DNA of 64,000 nt. Source: Hyphomicrobiales bacterium (GTDB lineage: Bacteria > Pseudomonadota > Alphaproteobacteria > Rhizobiales > Rhizobiaceae). The first letter of the stretch is position 1; every line of letters begins with the position of its first letter. The DNA is taken from NCBI GenBank assembly GCA_900468285.1, contig UBTF01000008.1:1-64000 (forward strand). Direction: 5' to 3'. The notes beneath the pieces were generated by a model. It ran no database searches and had not been told where the DNA came from. It saw only the letters and a list, made by a program, of their open reading frames with translations. The position numbers and the translations under genes were made by a program. Below, piece after piece: positions 10,003 through 19,448 of the stretch.

Positions 10003-10203
10003 ATGGCGGGCTATCAGAACGAGACGAAGCGGCACTTCCAGACGAGGCGACTCGACAAGGACATGGCCGAGGCTGCTGAAGCAGCCGGTCACGTTACGCC
10101 TGCCGACAGCCACGCACGGATGAAGGCAGAAGGACGAGGACTGATCATTGTTCTCGCTCTGCTTGTCGTTCTGCTTTGCTACCTGCTCGGCGTCTTCGGT
10201 TAG
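10003..10203 (+). CDS. Small single-pass membrane protein in fad cluster
   Basis: A 66-residue hypothetical protein with a basic, hydrophilic N-terminal 45 residues and a C-terminal transmembrane helix ([20 protein letters not shown]) ending two residues before the stop, as in a tail-anchored protein. It starts 13 bp after the thiolase stop and ends 31 bp before the next gene, so it is almost certainly co-transcribed. No family recognised. A role in tethering or tuning beta-oxidation enzymes at the membrane is a guess from position only. Confidence 0.6.
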   Translation: MAGYQNETKRHFQTRRLDKDMAEAAEAAGHVTPADSHARMKAEGRGLIIVLALLVVLLCYLLGVFG

Positions 10204-10234
10204 CACAAGAAATTCAGGGAAGAGGAATCCCAAG

Positions 10235-12451
10235 ATGAGCACTTACACCAATTTCACCGTCGAGACCGACGCAGACGGCATTGCCCTTGTGACATGGGAC
10301 ATGCCGGAAAAATCCATGAACGTCTTTACGGCGGAAGTCATGGAAGAGTTGAACGCAATCGTTGACGCCACCGTTGCAGATGCTGCCGTCAAGGGCGTGG
10401 TCTTCACATCTGGCAAGAGCAGCTTTTCCGGCGGCGCGGACCTGTCGATGATCAAGTCCATGTTCTCCTTCTACAATGAAGAGAAGGAAAAGGACCCGGA
10501 ACAGGCAGCAAAGAAGCTGTTCGATCTGGTCGGCAAGATGAATGGGCTGTTCCGCAAGATCGAAACCAATGGCAAGCCCTGGGTTTCCGCCATCAACGGC
10601 ACCTGCATGGGTGGTGCGCTGGAACTTTCGCTGGCCTGCCATGGCCGTGTCGCGTCGAATGCAAAGAGCGTCAAGCTGGCGCTGCCGGAAGTCAAGGTTG
10701 GCATTTTCCCCGGTGCCGGTGGCACGCAGCGTGTTTCCCGCCTGACTGATGCGCAATCCGCCCTGCAGATGATGACAACTGGCCAGTCGCTGACTGCGAG
10801 CCGCGCCAAGGCCATGAACCTCGTGCATCAGGTGGTGGAGCCGGATCAGCTGATCCCCGCCGCCAAGCAGATGATCAAGGATGGTCTGAAACCCGTCGCC
10901 CCTTGGGATGAAAAGGGCTTCAAGGCCCCCGGCGGCGGTATCTGGACGCCAGCCGCAGCCCAGCTCTGGCCTGCCGCCCCTGCCATTCTGCGCCGCGAAA
11001 GCGCTGGCAACTACCCGGCAGCACTCGCCATTCTGAAATGCGTTTATGAGGGCCTGCAATTGCCCTTCGACACGGCCCTTAAGGTGGAGCAGCGCTACTT
11101 CACGGAAATCCTTCGCTCCAAGGAAGCCTTCGGGATGATCCGCTCACTGTTCATTTCCATGCAGGAACTGGGCAAGGGCGCACGTCGCCCTGCCGGACAG
11201 CCCAAGAGCGATCTGAAACATGTCGGCATTGTTGGTGCAGGCTTCATGGGTGCTTCCATCGCTTATGTCACTGCTGTTTCGGGTCTTGATGTGACCCTGA
11301 TCGACCGTGATGACGAAGCCGCCGCCAAGGGCAAGGCCACCTGCGAAGGTCTCGTGAAAGACTCGGTCGGCAAGGGCCGCATGACGCAAGAAGAGGGAGC
11401 AGCCATCCTCGCCCGCATCACGCCAAGCTCCGACTATTCCTCCCTCAAGACATCCAATCTCGTCATCGAAGCCGTGTTTGAAGACCGCGATGTGAAGAAG
11501 GGCGTTATCGAAGCCGTCGAAGCGGTTCTGCCGGAAGGTGCGAGCTTCGCCTCCAACACGTCAACTCTGCCCATTACCGGGCTTGCACAGAACTCCAAGC
11601 GCCCGAGCGACTTCATCGGCATCCACTTCTTCTCGCCGGTCGAGAAGATGATGCTGACGGAAGTCATTCTGGGCAAGGATACAGGCGACAAGGCGCTGGC
11701 CGTGGCGCTGGATTACGTTGCCAGAATCAAAAAGACGCCGATCGTCGTCAATGACACGCGCGGCTTCTTCGTCAACCGCTGCGTTCTGCGTTATATGGCC
11801 GAAAGCTATGACATGCTGATCGAGGGCGTGCCTCCGGCAATGATCGAGAATGCTGCGAAGTTCGCGGGGATGCCGGTAGGCCCGCTGGCGCTCAACGACG
11901 AGGTGGCGATTGATCTTTCCTACAAGATCCTGAAAGCCACCATCGCCGATCTGGGCGACAAGGCCGTCGATGGCAGACATATGGAACTGGTCAAGAAGAT
12001 GGTGGAAGGCGAGGGCCGCTTTGGTCGCAAGAACGCCAAGGGTTTTTATGAATATCCCGCCAAGCCTGCCAAGAAGTCGCTCTGGCCCGGCCTGAAGGAC
12101 ATGTATGCGCAGAAGAAGCCTGAAGATGTTGATATGGAGGTGCTGAAACAGCGCTTCCTCGTTACCATCGCGCTGGAAGCGGCCCGAACGGTTGAAGAGG
12201 GCATCGTCACTGATCCCCGCGAGGCCGATGTCGGCTCCATTCTCGGCTTCGGCTTTGCGCCTTACACCGGCGGGGCTCTCTCCTATATCGATGGCATGGG
12301 CGTGAAGGTCTTCGTTGAGCTGGCGGAAAAACTTGCAGAGTCCTATGGACCCCATTTCACGCCGACACCGCTCTTGAAGGACATGGCCGCAAAGGGCGAA
12401 ACCTTCTACGGACGCTTTGATCCTTACGGGAATGCTGCCCAGGCAGCGTGA
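10235..12451 (+). CDS. Multifunctional enoyl-CoA hydratase / 3-hydroxyacyl-CoA dehydrogenase
   Basis: A 738-residue FadB/FadJ-type fusion. The N-terminal crotonase domain shows GGALELSLACHGRVA and PGAGGTQRVSRL. The Rossmann NAD-binding motif GIVGAGFMGASIAY lies near residue 330, followed by the dehydrogenase signature FIGIHFFSPVEKMML and two C-terminal 3HCDH helical segments (NDTRGFFVNRC; GEGRFGRKNAKGFYEY). It catalyses hydration and NAD-dependent oxidation in fatty-acid degradation. ATG 10235 has an AGAGG site. Last gene of the fad operon, closed by the terminator at 12474. Confidence 0.93.
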   Translation: MSTYTNFTVETDADGIALVTWDMPEKSMNVFTAEVMEELNAIVDATVADAAVKGVVFTSGKSSFSGGADLSMIKSMFSFYNEEKEKDPEQAAKKLFDLVGKMNGLFRKIETNGKPWVSAINGTCMGGALELSLACHGRVASNAKSVKLALPEVKVGIFPGAGGTQRVSRLTDAQSALQMMTTGQSLTASRAKAMNLVHQVVEPDQLIPAAKQMIKDGLKPVAPWDEKGFKAPGGGIWTPAAAQLWPAAPAILRRESAGNYPAALAILKCVYEGLQLPFDTALKVEQRYFTEILRSKEAFGMIRSLFISMQELGKGARRPAGQPKSDLKHVGIVGAGFMGASIAYVTAVSGLDVTLIDRDDEAAAKGKATCEGLVKDSVGKGRMTQEEGAAILARITPSSDYSSLKTSNLVIEAVFEDRDVKKGVIEAVEAVLPEGASFASNTSTLPITGLAQNSKRPSDFIGIHFFSPVEKMMLTEVILGKDTGDKALAVALDYVARIKKTPIVVNDTRGFFVNRCVLRYMAESYDMLIEGVPPAMIENAAKFAGMPVGPLALNDEVAIDLSYKILKATIADLGDKAVDGRHMELVKKMVEGEGRFGRKNAKGFYEYPAKPAKKSLWPGLKDMYAQKKPEDVDMEVLKQRFLVTIALEAARTVEEGIVTDPREADVGSILGFGFAPYTGGALSYIDGMGVKVFVELAEKLAESYGPHFTPTPLLKDMAAKGETFYGRFDPYGNAAQAA

Positions 12452-12473
12452 AGCCATCGAGATCATCCAGTCG

Positions 12474-12496
12474 ACAGGCCCTGCGGGGCCTGTTTT
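12474..12496 (+). terminator. Intrinsic terminator of the fad operon
   Basis: ACAGGCCC (12474-12481), loop TGCG, GGGCCTGT (12486-12493), then a T-tract. Located 23 bp after the multifunctional beta-oxidation gene. Confidence 0.85.
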
Positions 12497-12651
12497 CGTA
12501 TCCTGTCTGCTAGAACTTCTCCTCCCCTGCCGACGCATTGAAGACCATCGTCATTTTGCATCCTTTTTCCCGCTGCTGCGTTTGCAGGACAGTCACCGTC
12601 CGCACGCGATTGTCGCGTCGGGAATTGCTGTTTACCAATGAGGAAAATCGA

Positions 12652-13047
12652 ATGAGGGCGCCAGTACGATCCCATGGTTTCGACAAGCCATCCGACCTTG
12701 AAGACGAGCTCTCCGAGCTTGACGAGACCTTGAGCAACGAGCCGAAACATCCGGCGCTGAGAGCAAGGACGCAGGACACGGCTCCTTCGCCAATCCAGCT
12801 GGAGCTTGACGATCTGCGCCAGCAAATCGCAGACATTCGCATCGACATCGAAAACCTCAAGGCTTCGAGATCGGCAAAGAGCCGCAAGAAAAACAGCGCC
12901 GCCTCGGACGTCGCCAACTGGCTGCCGGTCGTACGTTCGGTCGCCATCACATCATTGGCGGGCCGCATATTCGCGTCGTCACCCATCATGGCATTGCTTG
13001 TCGCGGCAGTCCCTTTCGCGCTTGGCCTGTCCGCAGGCTCTAGATAA
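12652..13047 (+). CDS. Hypothetical protein with coiled coil and C-terminal membrane segment
   Basis: A protein of about 131 residues, not recognised as a named family. Residues 1-40 are acidic and polar (PSDLEDELSELDETLSNE). Residues 50-80 form a likely coiled coil (LELDDLRQQIADIRIDIENLK), followed by a basic linker (SRSAKSRKKN). The C-terminal 45 residues are hydrophobic (SLAGRIFASSPIMALLVAAV), consistent with a membrane anchor. The start at ATG 12652 is preceded by GAGGAAA at good spacing; an upstream in-frame extension lacks such a site. Probably monocistronic. Confidence 0.6.
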   Translation: MRAPVRSHGFDKPSDLEDELSELDETLSNEPKHPALRARTQDTAPSPIQLELDDLRQQIADIRIDIENLKASRSAKSRKKNSAASDVANWLPVVRSVAITSLAGRIFASSPIMALLVAAVPFALGLSAGSR

Positions 13048-13212
13048 CCGCTGTGGCAGAGGGTAGGGCGGCAACCTGTCGCCACGCCCTCTGCCCACCC
13101 GTCGCATTTTAGATACAGGCGCCGAATGCGATGATTGCAGGTCTACGCTTCGCCTATCCACAGGGGCTTTCCAGCACATCCAAAAAACTGTCAAAAAAGT
13201 TTCGTCTGGTGC

Positions 13213-13240
13213 TTGCCATGGCCGAACAAGATGTTATAAC
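13213..13240 (+). promoter_or_regulatory. Predicted sigma-70-type promoter for tRNA-Phe
   Basis: TTGCCA (13213-13218) and TATAAC (13235-13240) are separated by 16 bp and lie about 70 bp upstream of the mature tRNA 5' end. Both hexamers match four or more consensus positions. Confidence 0.55.
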
Positions 13241-13309
13241 CCCGCTCACTTCCGGGGCAGCAAGCTTCTCCGGCGCTTGAAAAAGCGAAGGTTCTCAAGA
13301 ACCTGTAGT

Positions 13310-13385
13310 GCCCGGATAGCTCAGTTGGTAGAGCAGCGGATTGAAAATCCGCGTGTCGGTGGTTCAAATCCGCCTCCGGGCACCA
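13310..13385 (+). tRNA. tRNA-Phe (anticodon GAA)
   Basis: A 76-nt cloverleaf. The acceptor stem pairs GCCCGGA (13310-13316) with TCCGGGC (13375-13381), followed by A and an encoded CCA. The D-loop contains AGTTGGTAGAGC and the T-arm GGTTCAAATCC. The anticodon GAA falls at 13343-13345, exactly tRNA positions 34-36. No integrase gene or 3'-end duplication was seen nearby, so it is not a marked island site. Confidence 0.97.
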
Positions 13386-14023
13386 TTTAAATTCCTAAGT
13401 TGTTGTCGGTGCTTTACTCGCTACAAAATTCTTTCTGTTGCTGCTGAGAGTACCAGTTCTATTGCTGCCGCAACGTCGAGGTAGAGTGACCTCGTTGTTG
13501 CCTTTTCGAACTCTGCATGACTCTCAGTGCGCCATTAAGAGCCTTCGCATCTCGCAACGTGTCACCACGACGTCTTGTCGAGCTCCTGAAAATTTCCTGT
13601 TCAGCCACAGCGTGGCCGCGGAAGCGCCTGTCGCTGTCATGGACGCGCGAACACCTCCGTCGATTTGTGGCTTTCTGAGGCGGATGCCTTCCCAAGGCCA
13701 GAGAGTGCCAGAAATCATCGTGACATGAGGAGCAGCATCAATTCTCCTTTTTTTCCGCATCGGACGGTGTCTTATTCCGGCATCGCGGCTCATCCCCAAC
13801 GCAAATGTTACCAGTCTATTAACAGAAAGCGCTCGCTGCGCACCTCCGGTAACGTGAGTTGTAACTAAAATACAACAGAGCGGCTCTTGTGTAGTTTCCA
13901 ATATGCGGAAATTCGACATTACGAGGTTGCGAGGCACGGCAACTTTCTGTCTATTCGCAATTCGAAGCGGGGGGCATCTCCGAGATTGTTCCGCTTTGTA
14001 ACGAAACATGACTGGAGGTCATT
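13386..14023. other. 638-bp intergenic region upstream of the porin gene
   Basis: Open frames on both strands here have unusual composition and no family signal, and I do not call a gene. The right part is AT-richer and must hold the porin promoter. A short inverted repeat GTTGTA (13858-13863) / TACAAC (13871-13876) lies about 150 bp before the porin start and could be an operator, but is weak. A strong ribosome binding site (GGAGGTC) sits just before 14024. Confidence 0.5.
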
Positions 14024-15181
14024 ATGAACATCAAGAGCCTTTTGATCGGCTCCGCTGCCGCTCTCGCAGCAGTATCCGGCGCACAGGCCGCTGACGCTAT
14101 CGTCGCTGCAGAGCCTGAGCCCCTCGAATACGTTCGCGTTTGCGACGCTTTCGGCACTGGCTTCTTCTACATCCCAGGCACCGAAACTTGCTTGAAGTTC
14201 GGCGGTTACGTTCGTTTCCAGACAAACTTCGGTCGCGATGCTTCCGGCACGTCTGACTGGGATTCGTTCACACGCGCTCAGTTCGAAGTTGACACACGCA
14301 CAGACACCGAGCTTGGCGCTCTGCGCGGCTTCATCGGCTTCCGCGGCAACGCTGACTCCGGCGTTGGCGGTTCGCTTGCTGGCACGTCTGGCAACCAGGG
14401 TTCTGGCGTATTCGTTGACCAGGCCTTCATCGAGCTCGGCGGCCTGAAGGTCGGTAAGTTCTACAGCTGGTGGGACGATGGCCTCTCTGGCGAAGCTGAC
14501 GTTCTCTCCACGAACGCTCTCTTCAACTCCGTTCGCTACACCTACGATGCAGGCTCTTTCTGGGCAGGCGTTTCGGTTGACGAACTTGAAGGCACAGGCG
14601 ACCAGTTTGCATTCGACACAGGCGCAACTGTAGTTGATGGTGCAGGCAACGTATTCGGCGTTTATTCGCAGGAGCCTGACAACAACGTTGGTATCGCGCT
14701 CGGTCTGGGCGCTAAGCTCGGCGCAGCTACTTTGCAGTTGATCGGTGGCTATGACGTCGATCAGGAAGAAGGCGCAGTTCGCCTGATCGCGACAGCTGAC
14801 GTCGGTCCTGGCACGCTCGGTCTTGCTGGTGTTTGGGCTTCCGGCGCAAACGCTTACTACGCAAACTCTGAATGGGCTGTTGCTGCGGAATACGCAATCA
14901 AGGCAACTGACAAGCTGACAATCACTCCTGGCGGTCAGTATTTCGGTAACGTGTCCGACTCGATCACTGTTGGTTCTATCGATGGTCTGGGCAACTTCGT
15001 GTCCACTGGCTCGGCAATCGTCACCAACGATTTCTCGAACCGCGACGCATGGCAGGCTGGCGTAACTGTTGATTACAAAATCACAGACGGCCTTTCTTCC
15101 AAGATCGCAGTTAACTACTACGACGAAGACGGCGCAGACGACGAAGTCAACGGCTTCGTTCGCCTTCAGCGTTCGTTCTAA
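14024..15181 (+). CDS. Rhizobial outer-membrane porin (RopA/Omp-2b type)
   Basis: A 385-residue trimeric-porin-type beta-barrel protein. The signal peptide ends in SGAQA near residue 22, followed by ADAIVAAEPEPLEYVRVCDA, a hallmark of rhizobial and Brucella porins. A paired cysteine segment (VCDAFGTGFFYIPGTETCLK), alternating beta strands (LKFGGYVRFQ; YWAG-type aromatic girdles) and a C-terminal phenylalanine (RLQRSF) complete the picture. Codon use differs from its neighbours, favouring GCT/GCA, GTT and ACA, as expected for very high expression. Flanked by a strong Shine-Dalgarno and an intrinsic terminator; monocistronic. Confidence 0.93.
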   Translation: MNIKSLLIGSAAALAAVSGAQAADAIVAAEPEPLEYVRVCDAFGTGFFYIPGTETCLKFGGYVRFQTNFGRDASGTSDWDSFTRAQFEVDTRTDTELGALRGFIGFRGNADSGVGGSLAGTSGNQGSGVFVDQAFIELGGLKVGKFYSWWDDGLSGEADVLSTNALFNSVRYTYDAGSFWAGVSVDELEGTGDQFAFDTGATVVDGAGNVFGVYSQEPDNNVGIALGLGAKLGAATLQLIGGYDVDQEEGAVRLIATADVGPGTLGLAGVWASGANAYYANSEWAVAAEYAIKATDKLTITPGGQYFGNVSDSITVGSIDGLGNFVSTGSAIVTNDFSNRDAWQAGVTVDYKITDGLSSKIAVNYYDEDGADDEVNGFVRLQRSF

Positions 15182-15210
15182 TCAAGCCTAGCTTGCTTTA
15201 GGAAATGGAA

Positions 15211-15234
15211 AACCCGGCCTTGAGCCGGGTTTTT
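15211..15234 (+). terminator. Intrinsic terminator after porin gene
   Basis: AACCCGGC (15211-15218), loop CTTGA, GCCGGGTT (15224-15231), then TTT. It lies 30 bp after the porin stop codon. Confidence 0.9.
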
Positions 15235-15621
15235 CTAATTTAGTAAAAGCCAAAAAAGTTGGACAAATTCTGTTTTTGGTTGCAAGATATATGCGGTCAA
15301 ATGGCGTGATCCACAGCGCTTAGCTTCGTCAGTTGACTCCAGTCAAGCCCCATCAACCACCCTTGGTTGATGGGGAGGACTCGTCACTCAGGCTGATCGC
15401 AAAAAAAAGCGGATCGCTACAAGCTCGCCATTAGTTCAATTCCCACTTTCCCAGATCCGCCACGTCGTGGACTCCGGGGTGTTTTTCATTGAGCATTGGC
15501 TGATAGCGGAGAGAATTGGTGTCGCGGTGGTGCGCATCGATATGGCTCATTGAAGCCTCTGGCGGCGTGTTTTCACGCAATAGCACTGCCAGCAAAATCG
15601 GGAACTGTTTTTACACGCAGT
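15235..15621. other. 387-bp intergenic stretch between porin and flagellar block
   Basis: No supportable gene. It is AT-rich at its left end and holds one very stable hairpin at 15348-15375. The right end abuts the 3' end of the leftward flagellar-operon gene; no clear T-tract terminator for that operon was found. Confidence 0.5.
15348..15375. repeat. Stable 12-bp hairpin without T-tract
   Basis: CCCCATCAACCA (15348-15359), loop CCCT, TGGTTGATGGGG (15364-15375). All 12 pairs are Watson-Crick. Neither side is followed by a run of T, so it is not a canonical terminator. It could be the core of a small RNA, a REP-like unit or a protein-binding palindrome. Confidence 0.65.
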
Positions 15622-16179
15622 CTACTCGGCGTAAATCTCACCCGAGGACGTCACGATCTGCCATTTTCCATCGACATTGCTCATGGAAATCAACTTGCTT
15701 TCGTCGGGCAGCATTGAGCCGATCTGGACCAAGAACATTCCTGATTTGTCTTCAATGAGCGCACGCCCGTTTGAGACATGCAGCAGTTTGAACTTTGTTC
15801 CGCCGGGGAAGGGTTGCGATTTTCCTTCTCCAATGGTGTCCTGCTCGGCACCCGCAGTCGGGACGGTTGCCGTTGTCAGGGCGTCGAGGTTCATGTCAGG
15901 CGTTTCGTCCTGACCTTCAGAGGTCATGCCTTCATCGACATGGGGAATAATGGCGGCAACACCGCCACCTTCGCGCTGCGGAACATGTTTGAGAGCTTCC
16001 CAGCCAGCGCCACTGATGCCGAATTTGTCAGGGTTGAAAAAAACGTACCACGGAAGTGCCGCTGCAGCTCCGGCCATGATGATAAGGCTGGTGGTAAGAA
16101 CCCGGTCGAAATCGCGGATCGAGCGTCTGCGCTGCGCATCGCGATCCATGCCACCCGGCTTTTTCGTGAGAAGATTCAT
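15622..16179 (-). CDS. Hypothetical flagellar-operon protein downstream of fliI
   Basis: A 185-residue protein with a basic N terminus (MDRDAQRRRSIRDFDRVLTT), one transmembrane helix (SLIIMAGAAAALPWYVFF, about residues 31-50), a Pro/Gly/acidic linker and a C-terminal globular part (FKLLHVSNGRALIEDKSGMF). The predicted topology is type II, with the C-terminal domain periplasmic. Only 2 bp separate it from the fliI stop, so it belongs to the flgF-fliI operon and a flagellar or export-related role is likely. Rhizobial flagellar clusters carry an uncharacterised gene here; I do not know a function. Confidence 0.7.
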   Translation of the reverse strand: MNLLTKKPGGMDRDAQRRRSIRDFDRVLTTSLIIMAGAAAALPWYVFFNPDKFGISGAGWEALKHVPQREGGGVAAIIPHVDEGMTSEGQDETPDMNLDALTTATVPTAGAEQDTIGEGKSQPFPGGTKFKLLHVSNGRALIEDKSGMFLVQIGSMLPDESKLISMSNVDGKWQIVTSSGEIYAE

Positions 16180-16181
16180 TG

Positions 16182-17576
16182 TTAGGCTCCCCGTCGCTGC
16201 ATGGGTGCTGGTTGGTTGTTGACCGGTGCGTTTCGAAGAGCGTTAGCGAGCTCCGCATAGGCATCGATCACCGTCGCATCACCGGGCGACTGCTTGAGAA
16301 CATCGTAGACGAAGGGCACCTGCTTGACGGCCATGTCGAGTTCAGGGTCAACACCGGGTCGATATCCGCCGATGAGACGCAGATCCTTGGTTTCTTCGAA
16401 ATTGTGAATTAGCGATTTGAGGCGCGAGACAAGCTTCTGCTGATCGGGCGTCCATGCCTTGTGGGAAAGGCGGGAAATGGATGCCAGCGGATTGATCGGC
16501 GGATAGCGACCTTCGTCGGCCAGAGAGCGATCGAGAACGATGTGGCCATCCAGAATACCGCGTGTCGAATCGGCGATCGGGTCGTTGTGATTGTCACCAT
16601 CGACAAGAATGGAAATGATCGCCGTAACGGTCCCCGCGCCCTCGGCGCCTGGGCCTGCGCGCTCCAGAAGTCGCGGCAGTTCGGTAAAGACCGAGGCCGG
16701 ATAACCACGGGCAATCGGCGGCTCGCCCGCTGCAATCGCGACTTCACGAATGGCATGGGCAAAGCGGGTGATACTGTCTGCAATGAACAGAACATTTTCG
16801 CCCTTGTCACGAAAATGCTCGGCAACGGTCATGGCAACCAGAGGCGCCATCTTGCGCAACATCGGGCTTTCATCGCTGGTTGCGACAATGGCGATTGATT
16901 TCTTCATGTTGTCACCGAGCGTATCCTCGATGAATTCGCGAACTTCGCGGCCTCGCTCGCCCACCAGCGCAATCACGACCTTGTCGAACGCATCGGCACG
17001 CGCAAGCATCGACAACAACGTGGATTTGCCGACGCCCGAACCTGCGAAAATACCCAGTCGCTGCCCCAGACACAGGGGCGTGAAAATGTCTATTGCCTTT
17101 ACGCCAGTCCGGAAGCCGACCGTGACGCGGCTGCGCGTCATCGAAGGTGGCGGCAAGGTCATGACCGAACGCTTGTGCGGCCCCTTCAGCAAAGGCCCCT
17201 TGTTGTCGATTGGCTTGCAAAGAGAGTTGATGGTCCGTCCGCACCAGCTGTCATCGGGCTCAACGCGGAATTCGCCTTCCCGCAAGACAACGTCGTTGAC
17301 GCCTATGGGATCGCCCGGTTCGATGGGGCAGACATAGATCAGATCGGGCTCAACACGGACGACTTCACCCAGATGCAGCCCGGCCGAGCTTTTGTGCACG
17401 ACGAATTCACCAAGCCGCACGTGTTCCGAAAGTCCGCTGACCGTGTAGTGACCAGCGGCAATGGTTCGCACGCGTCCGCCGCGCGACATCGGCATACCGG
17501 CCACAGCCTGCGCTTCGATGATCTGCGCCAAGGCTTCCAGCTTGGGGAAAATATTCGGTTGGACCTGGGTTTCCAT
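16182..17576 (-). CDS. fliI: Flagellar export ATPase FliI
   Basis: A 464-residue F1-like ATPase of the flagellar type III export apparatus that energises substrate delivery. It shows Walker A GSGVGKST (about residues 180-187), ALVGERGREVREF, VVATSDESPMLR, LFIADSITRFAHAIREVA and the SRAIYPPI-like segment EGRYPPINPLASISR. The start is ATG 17576 (METQVQ); a TTG three codons upstream is an alternative. It follows flgF after 15 bp and precedes the 185-residue membrane protein. The FliH partner was not found in this window. Confidence 0.95.
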   Translation of the reverse strand: METQVQPNIFPKLEALAQIIEAQAVAGMPMSRGGRVRTIAAGHYTVSGLSEHVRLGEFVVHKSSAGLHLGEVVRVEPDLIYVCPIEPGDPIGVNDVVLREGEFRVEPDDSWCGRTINSLCKPIDNKGPLLKGPHKRSVMTLPPPSMTRSRVTVGFRTGVKAIDIFTPLCLGQRLGIFAGSGVGKSTLLSMLARADAFDKVVIALVGERGREVREFIEDTLGDNMKKSIAIVATSDESPMLRKMAPLVAMTVAEHFRDKGENVLFIADSITRFAHAIREVAIAAGEPPIARGYPASVFTELPRLLERAGPGAEGAGTVTAIISILVDGDNHNDPIADSTRGILDGHIVLDRSLADEGRYPPINPLASISRLSHKAWTPDQQKLVSRLKSLIHNFEETKDLRLIGGYRPGVDPELDMAVKQVPFVYDVLKQSPGDATVIDAYAELANALRNAPVNNQPAPMQRRGA

Positions 17577-17591
17577 GTGTGTCAAGCGCCG

Positions 17592-18326
17592 TTACTGCCC
17601 GCCACCCAGCGTGCGCACAGCCTGTGAGAAGGAGTCCTCGGTGGATTTCATCATGGATGAAATGCCTTCGAAGGCCCGGTTCACCTGAATGAGCTGTGTC
17701 ATCTGGTTGATGGCGTTGACGTTGGATTGCTCAACATAGCCCTGCATGACGCCGACCGAGGAATCGTTGACGACAGGCTGCGGCGCCTGGGAGAAGATAA
17801 TGCCGCTGTTTTCATAGCGTACAAAACCCTTCGATGCGTCGGCGGTAAAGAGGCCAAGCTGCGCCACCGTCGTTCCGTTCTGGACAATGCGTCCATCGGA
17901 CCCGACGGTCGGCTCTCCCGCTGCCGGGTTGAGCTGGATCGGGGCACCACCCGCATCAAGAACCGGATAACCCTGGGTGGATACCAGCTCGCCTGTGACA
18001 GCCATGGAAAAACGGCCGTCGCGCGTCATGACCTGACCGGCAGGCGTATTGATCGCGAACCAGCCATCACCCTTGACGGCGAAATCGAACGAGTTGCCGG
18101 TCTGGATCATTTCGCCGTTGCGGGTCGAAAGATAATCGTTGCCCTGCGTCACGAAGGCGATGTCGGCCTTGAGGTCGTTGCGCGTCTGGCTCATGACCTG
18201 GTCGAATTTGACCTCTGTTCCCCGGAAGCCGACAGTATTCATGTTGGCAATATTGTCAGCGATGGTGGTGAGGCGACGTTCCAAGGCGATCTGGGAAGAA
18301 ATCCCGACATAAATACCAGATTGCAT
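17592..18326 (-). CDS. flgF: Flagellar basal-body rod protein FlgF
   Basis: A 244-residue proximal rod protein. The N-terminal rod signature (LTTIADNIANMNTVGFRGTE) and a C-terminal heptad region (VEQSNVNAINQMTQLIQVNR) form the paired helices typical of FlgB/C/F/G. The central region has KGDGWFAINTPAGQVMTRDG, usual for FlgF. ATG 18326 has GGAG seven nt upstream. It is transcribed divergently from motA across a 249-bp gap that must contain both promoters; I found no clear sigma signature there. Confidence 0.93.
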   Translation of the reverse strand: MQSGIYVGISSQIALERRLTTIADNIANMNTVGFRGTEVKFDQVMSQTRNDLKADIAFVTQGNDYLSTRNGEMIQTGNSFDFAVKGDGWFAINTPAGQVMTRDGRFSMAVTGELVSTQGYPVLDAGGAPIQLNPAAGEPTVGSDGRIVQNGTTVAQLGLFTADASKGFVRYENSGIIFSQAPQPVVNDSSVGVMQGYVEQSNVNAINQMTQLIQVNRAFEGISSMMKSTEDSFSQAVRTLGGGQ

Positions 18327-18575
18327 GTTAGTCTCCTGCGCAGAACCTGAGGAAAAGGCGCAGTGACGACACGGCAGCCTAATATTGGCTGAAACTATGA
18401 GTGTTTGCTTGTGCGAAGCTTTTGACGGGGAGCGCCCACTTTAAAGCGGCCGATTTACAGGCCCAGTGGCGGGGGCTTCAGGACAAAGTCTGCAACATGG
18501 ACGCGCAAGCCAGCCTCGCACAAGGCATGTCCCATATCCCTGACATGCGAAATTGGCATCAGACGCGAGCTTCAG

Positions 18576-19448
18576 ATGAACATTATTATCGGACTAGTCA
18601 TAACCTTTGGCTGTATTATCGGCGGTTACATGGCCATGGGCGGTCACCTGGACGTGCTGGTGCAGCCATTCGAGCTCGTCATCATCGGCGGCGCGGGCCT
18701 GGGCGGCTTTATCATGGCCAATCCCATGAAAGTGGTGAAGGACAGCGGCAAGGCTCTCGGCGAGGCGTTCAAATTCGCTGTGCCGAAGGAACGTCACTAT
18801 CTGGATGTGCTGGGCGTGCTCTACTCGCTGATGCGCGATCTTCGCACGAAATCGCGAAACGAAATCGAAGCTCACATCGACAATCCGGATGAATCCTCGA
18901 TTTTCCAGCTTGCACCATCCGTTCTGAAGAACAAGGAACTGACCTCTTTCATCTGCGACTATGTTCGTCTCATCATCATCGGCAATGCGAGAAGCCATGA
19001 GATCGAAGCCCTGATGGACGAAGAAATCGAAACGATCCTGCATGACAAGATGAAGCCGTACCACGCCATCACGGCAATGGGTGACAGCTTCCCGGCGATC
19101 GGTATCGTTGCCGCCGTTCTCGGCGTTATCAAGGCCATGGGCAAGATCAACGAATCGCCCGCCGTCCTTGGTGGCCTGATCGGTGCTGCGCTCGTTGGCA
19201 CCATGCTCGGGATCATCCTGTCCTACTCGATCTGTAATCCGCTTTCGGCTCAGATCAAGATCGTTCGCACCAAGCAGCACCGCCTCTACATCATCGTCAA
19301 GCAGACGCTGTTGGCCTACATGAACGGCTCCGTTCCACAGGTCGCGCTTGAATACGGACGCAAGACCATCTCCAACTACGAGCGCCCATCCATCGATGCT
19401 GTCGAGCAGGAGATGATGAACCCCGGTGGCGATCAGAAGGCGGCTTGA
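18576..19448 (+). CDS. motA: Flagellar motor stator protein MotA
   Basis: A 290-residue stator subunit that forms a proton channel with MotB. It has membrane helices at the N terminus ([36 protein letters not shown]) and in the second half ([40 protein letters not shown]). The conserved proline of the torque-generating helix lies in GDSFPAIG, and the charged cytoplasmic loop ([15 protein letters not shown]) contacts FliG. It is first of a rightward operon and its stop overlaps the fliM start (TGATG). MotB is not in this window. Confidence 0.95.
   Translation: MNIIIGLVITFGCIIGGYMAMGGHLDVLVQPFELVIIGGAGLGGFIMANPMKVVKDSGKALGEAFKFAVPKERHYLDVLGVLYSLMRDLRTKSRNEIEAHIDNPDESSIFQLAPSVLKNKELTSFICDYVRLIIIGNARSHEIEALMDEEIETILHDKMKPYHAITAMGDSFPAIGIVAAVLGVIKAMGKINESPAVLGGLIGAALVGTMLGIILSYSICNPLSAQIKIVRTKQHRLYIIVKQTLLAYMNGSVPQVALEYGRKTISNYERPSIDAVEQEMMNPGGDQKAA

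Noticed and set aside
13310..13385. tRNA-Phe as a genomic island attachment site
   Set aside because: There is no integrase, no 3'-end duplication seen and no foreign gene block directly after it; the porin and flagellar genes are core.
13524..14009. 161-codon open frame on the - strand between tRNA-Phe and the porin
   Set aside because: It covers the expected porin promoter, has unusual composition and no recognisable domain or start signal.
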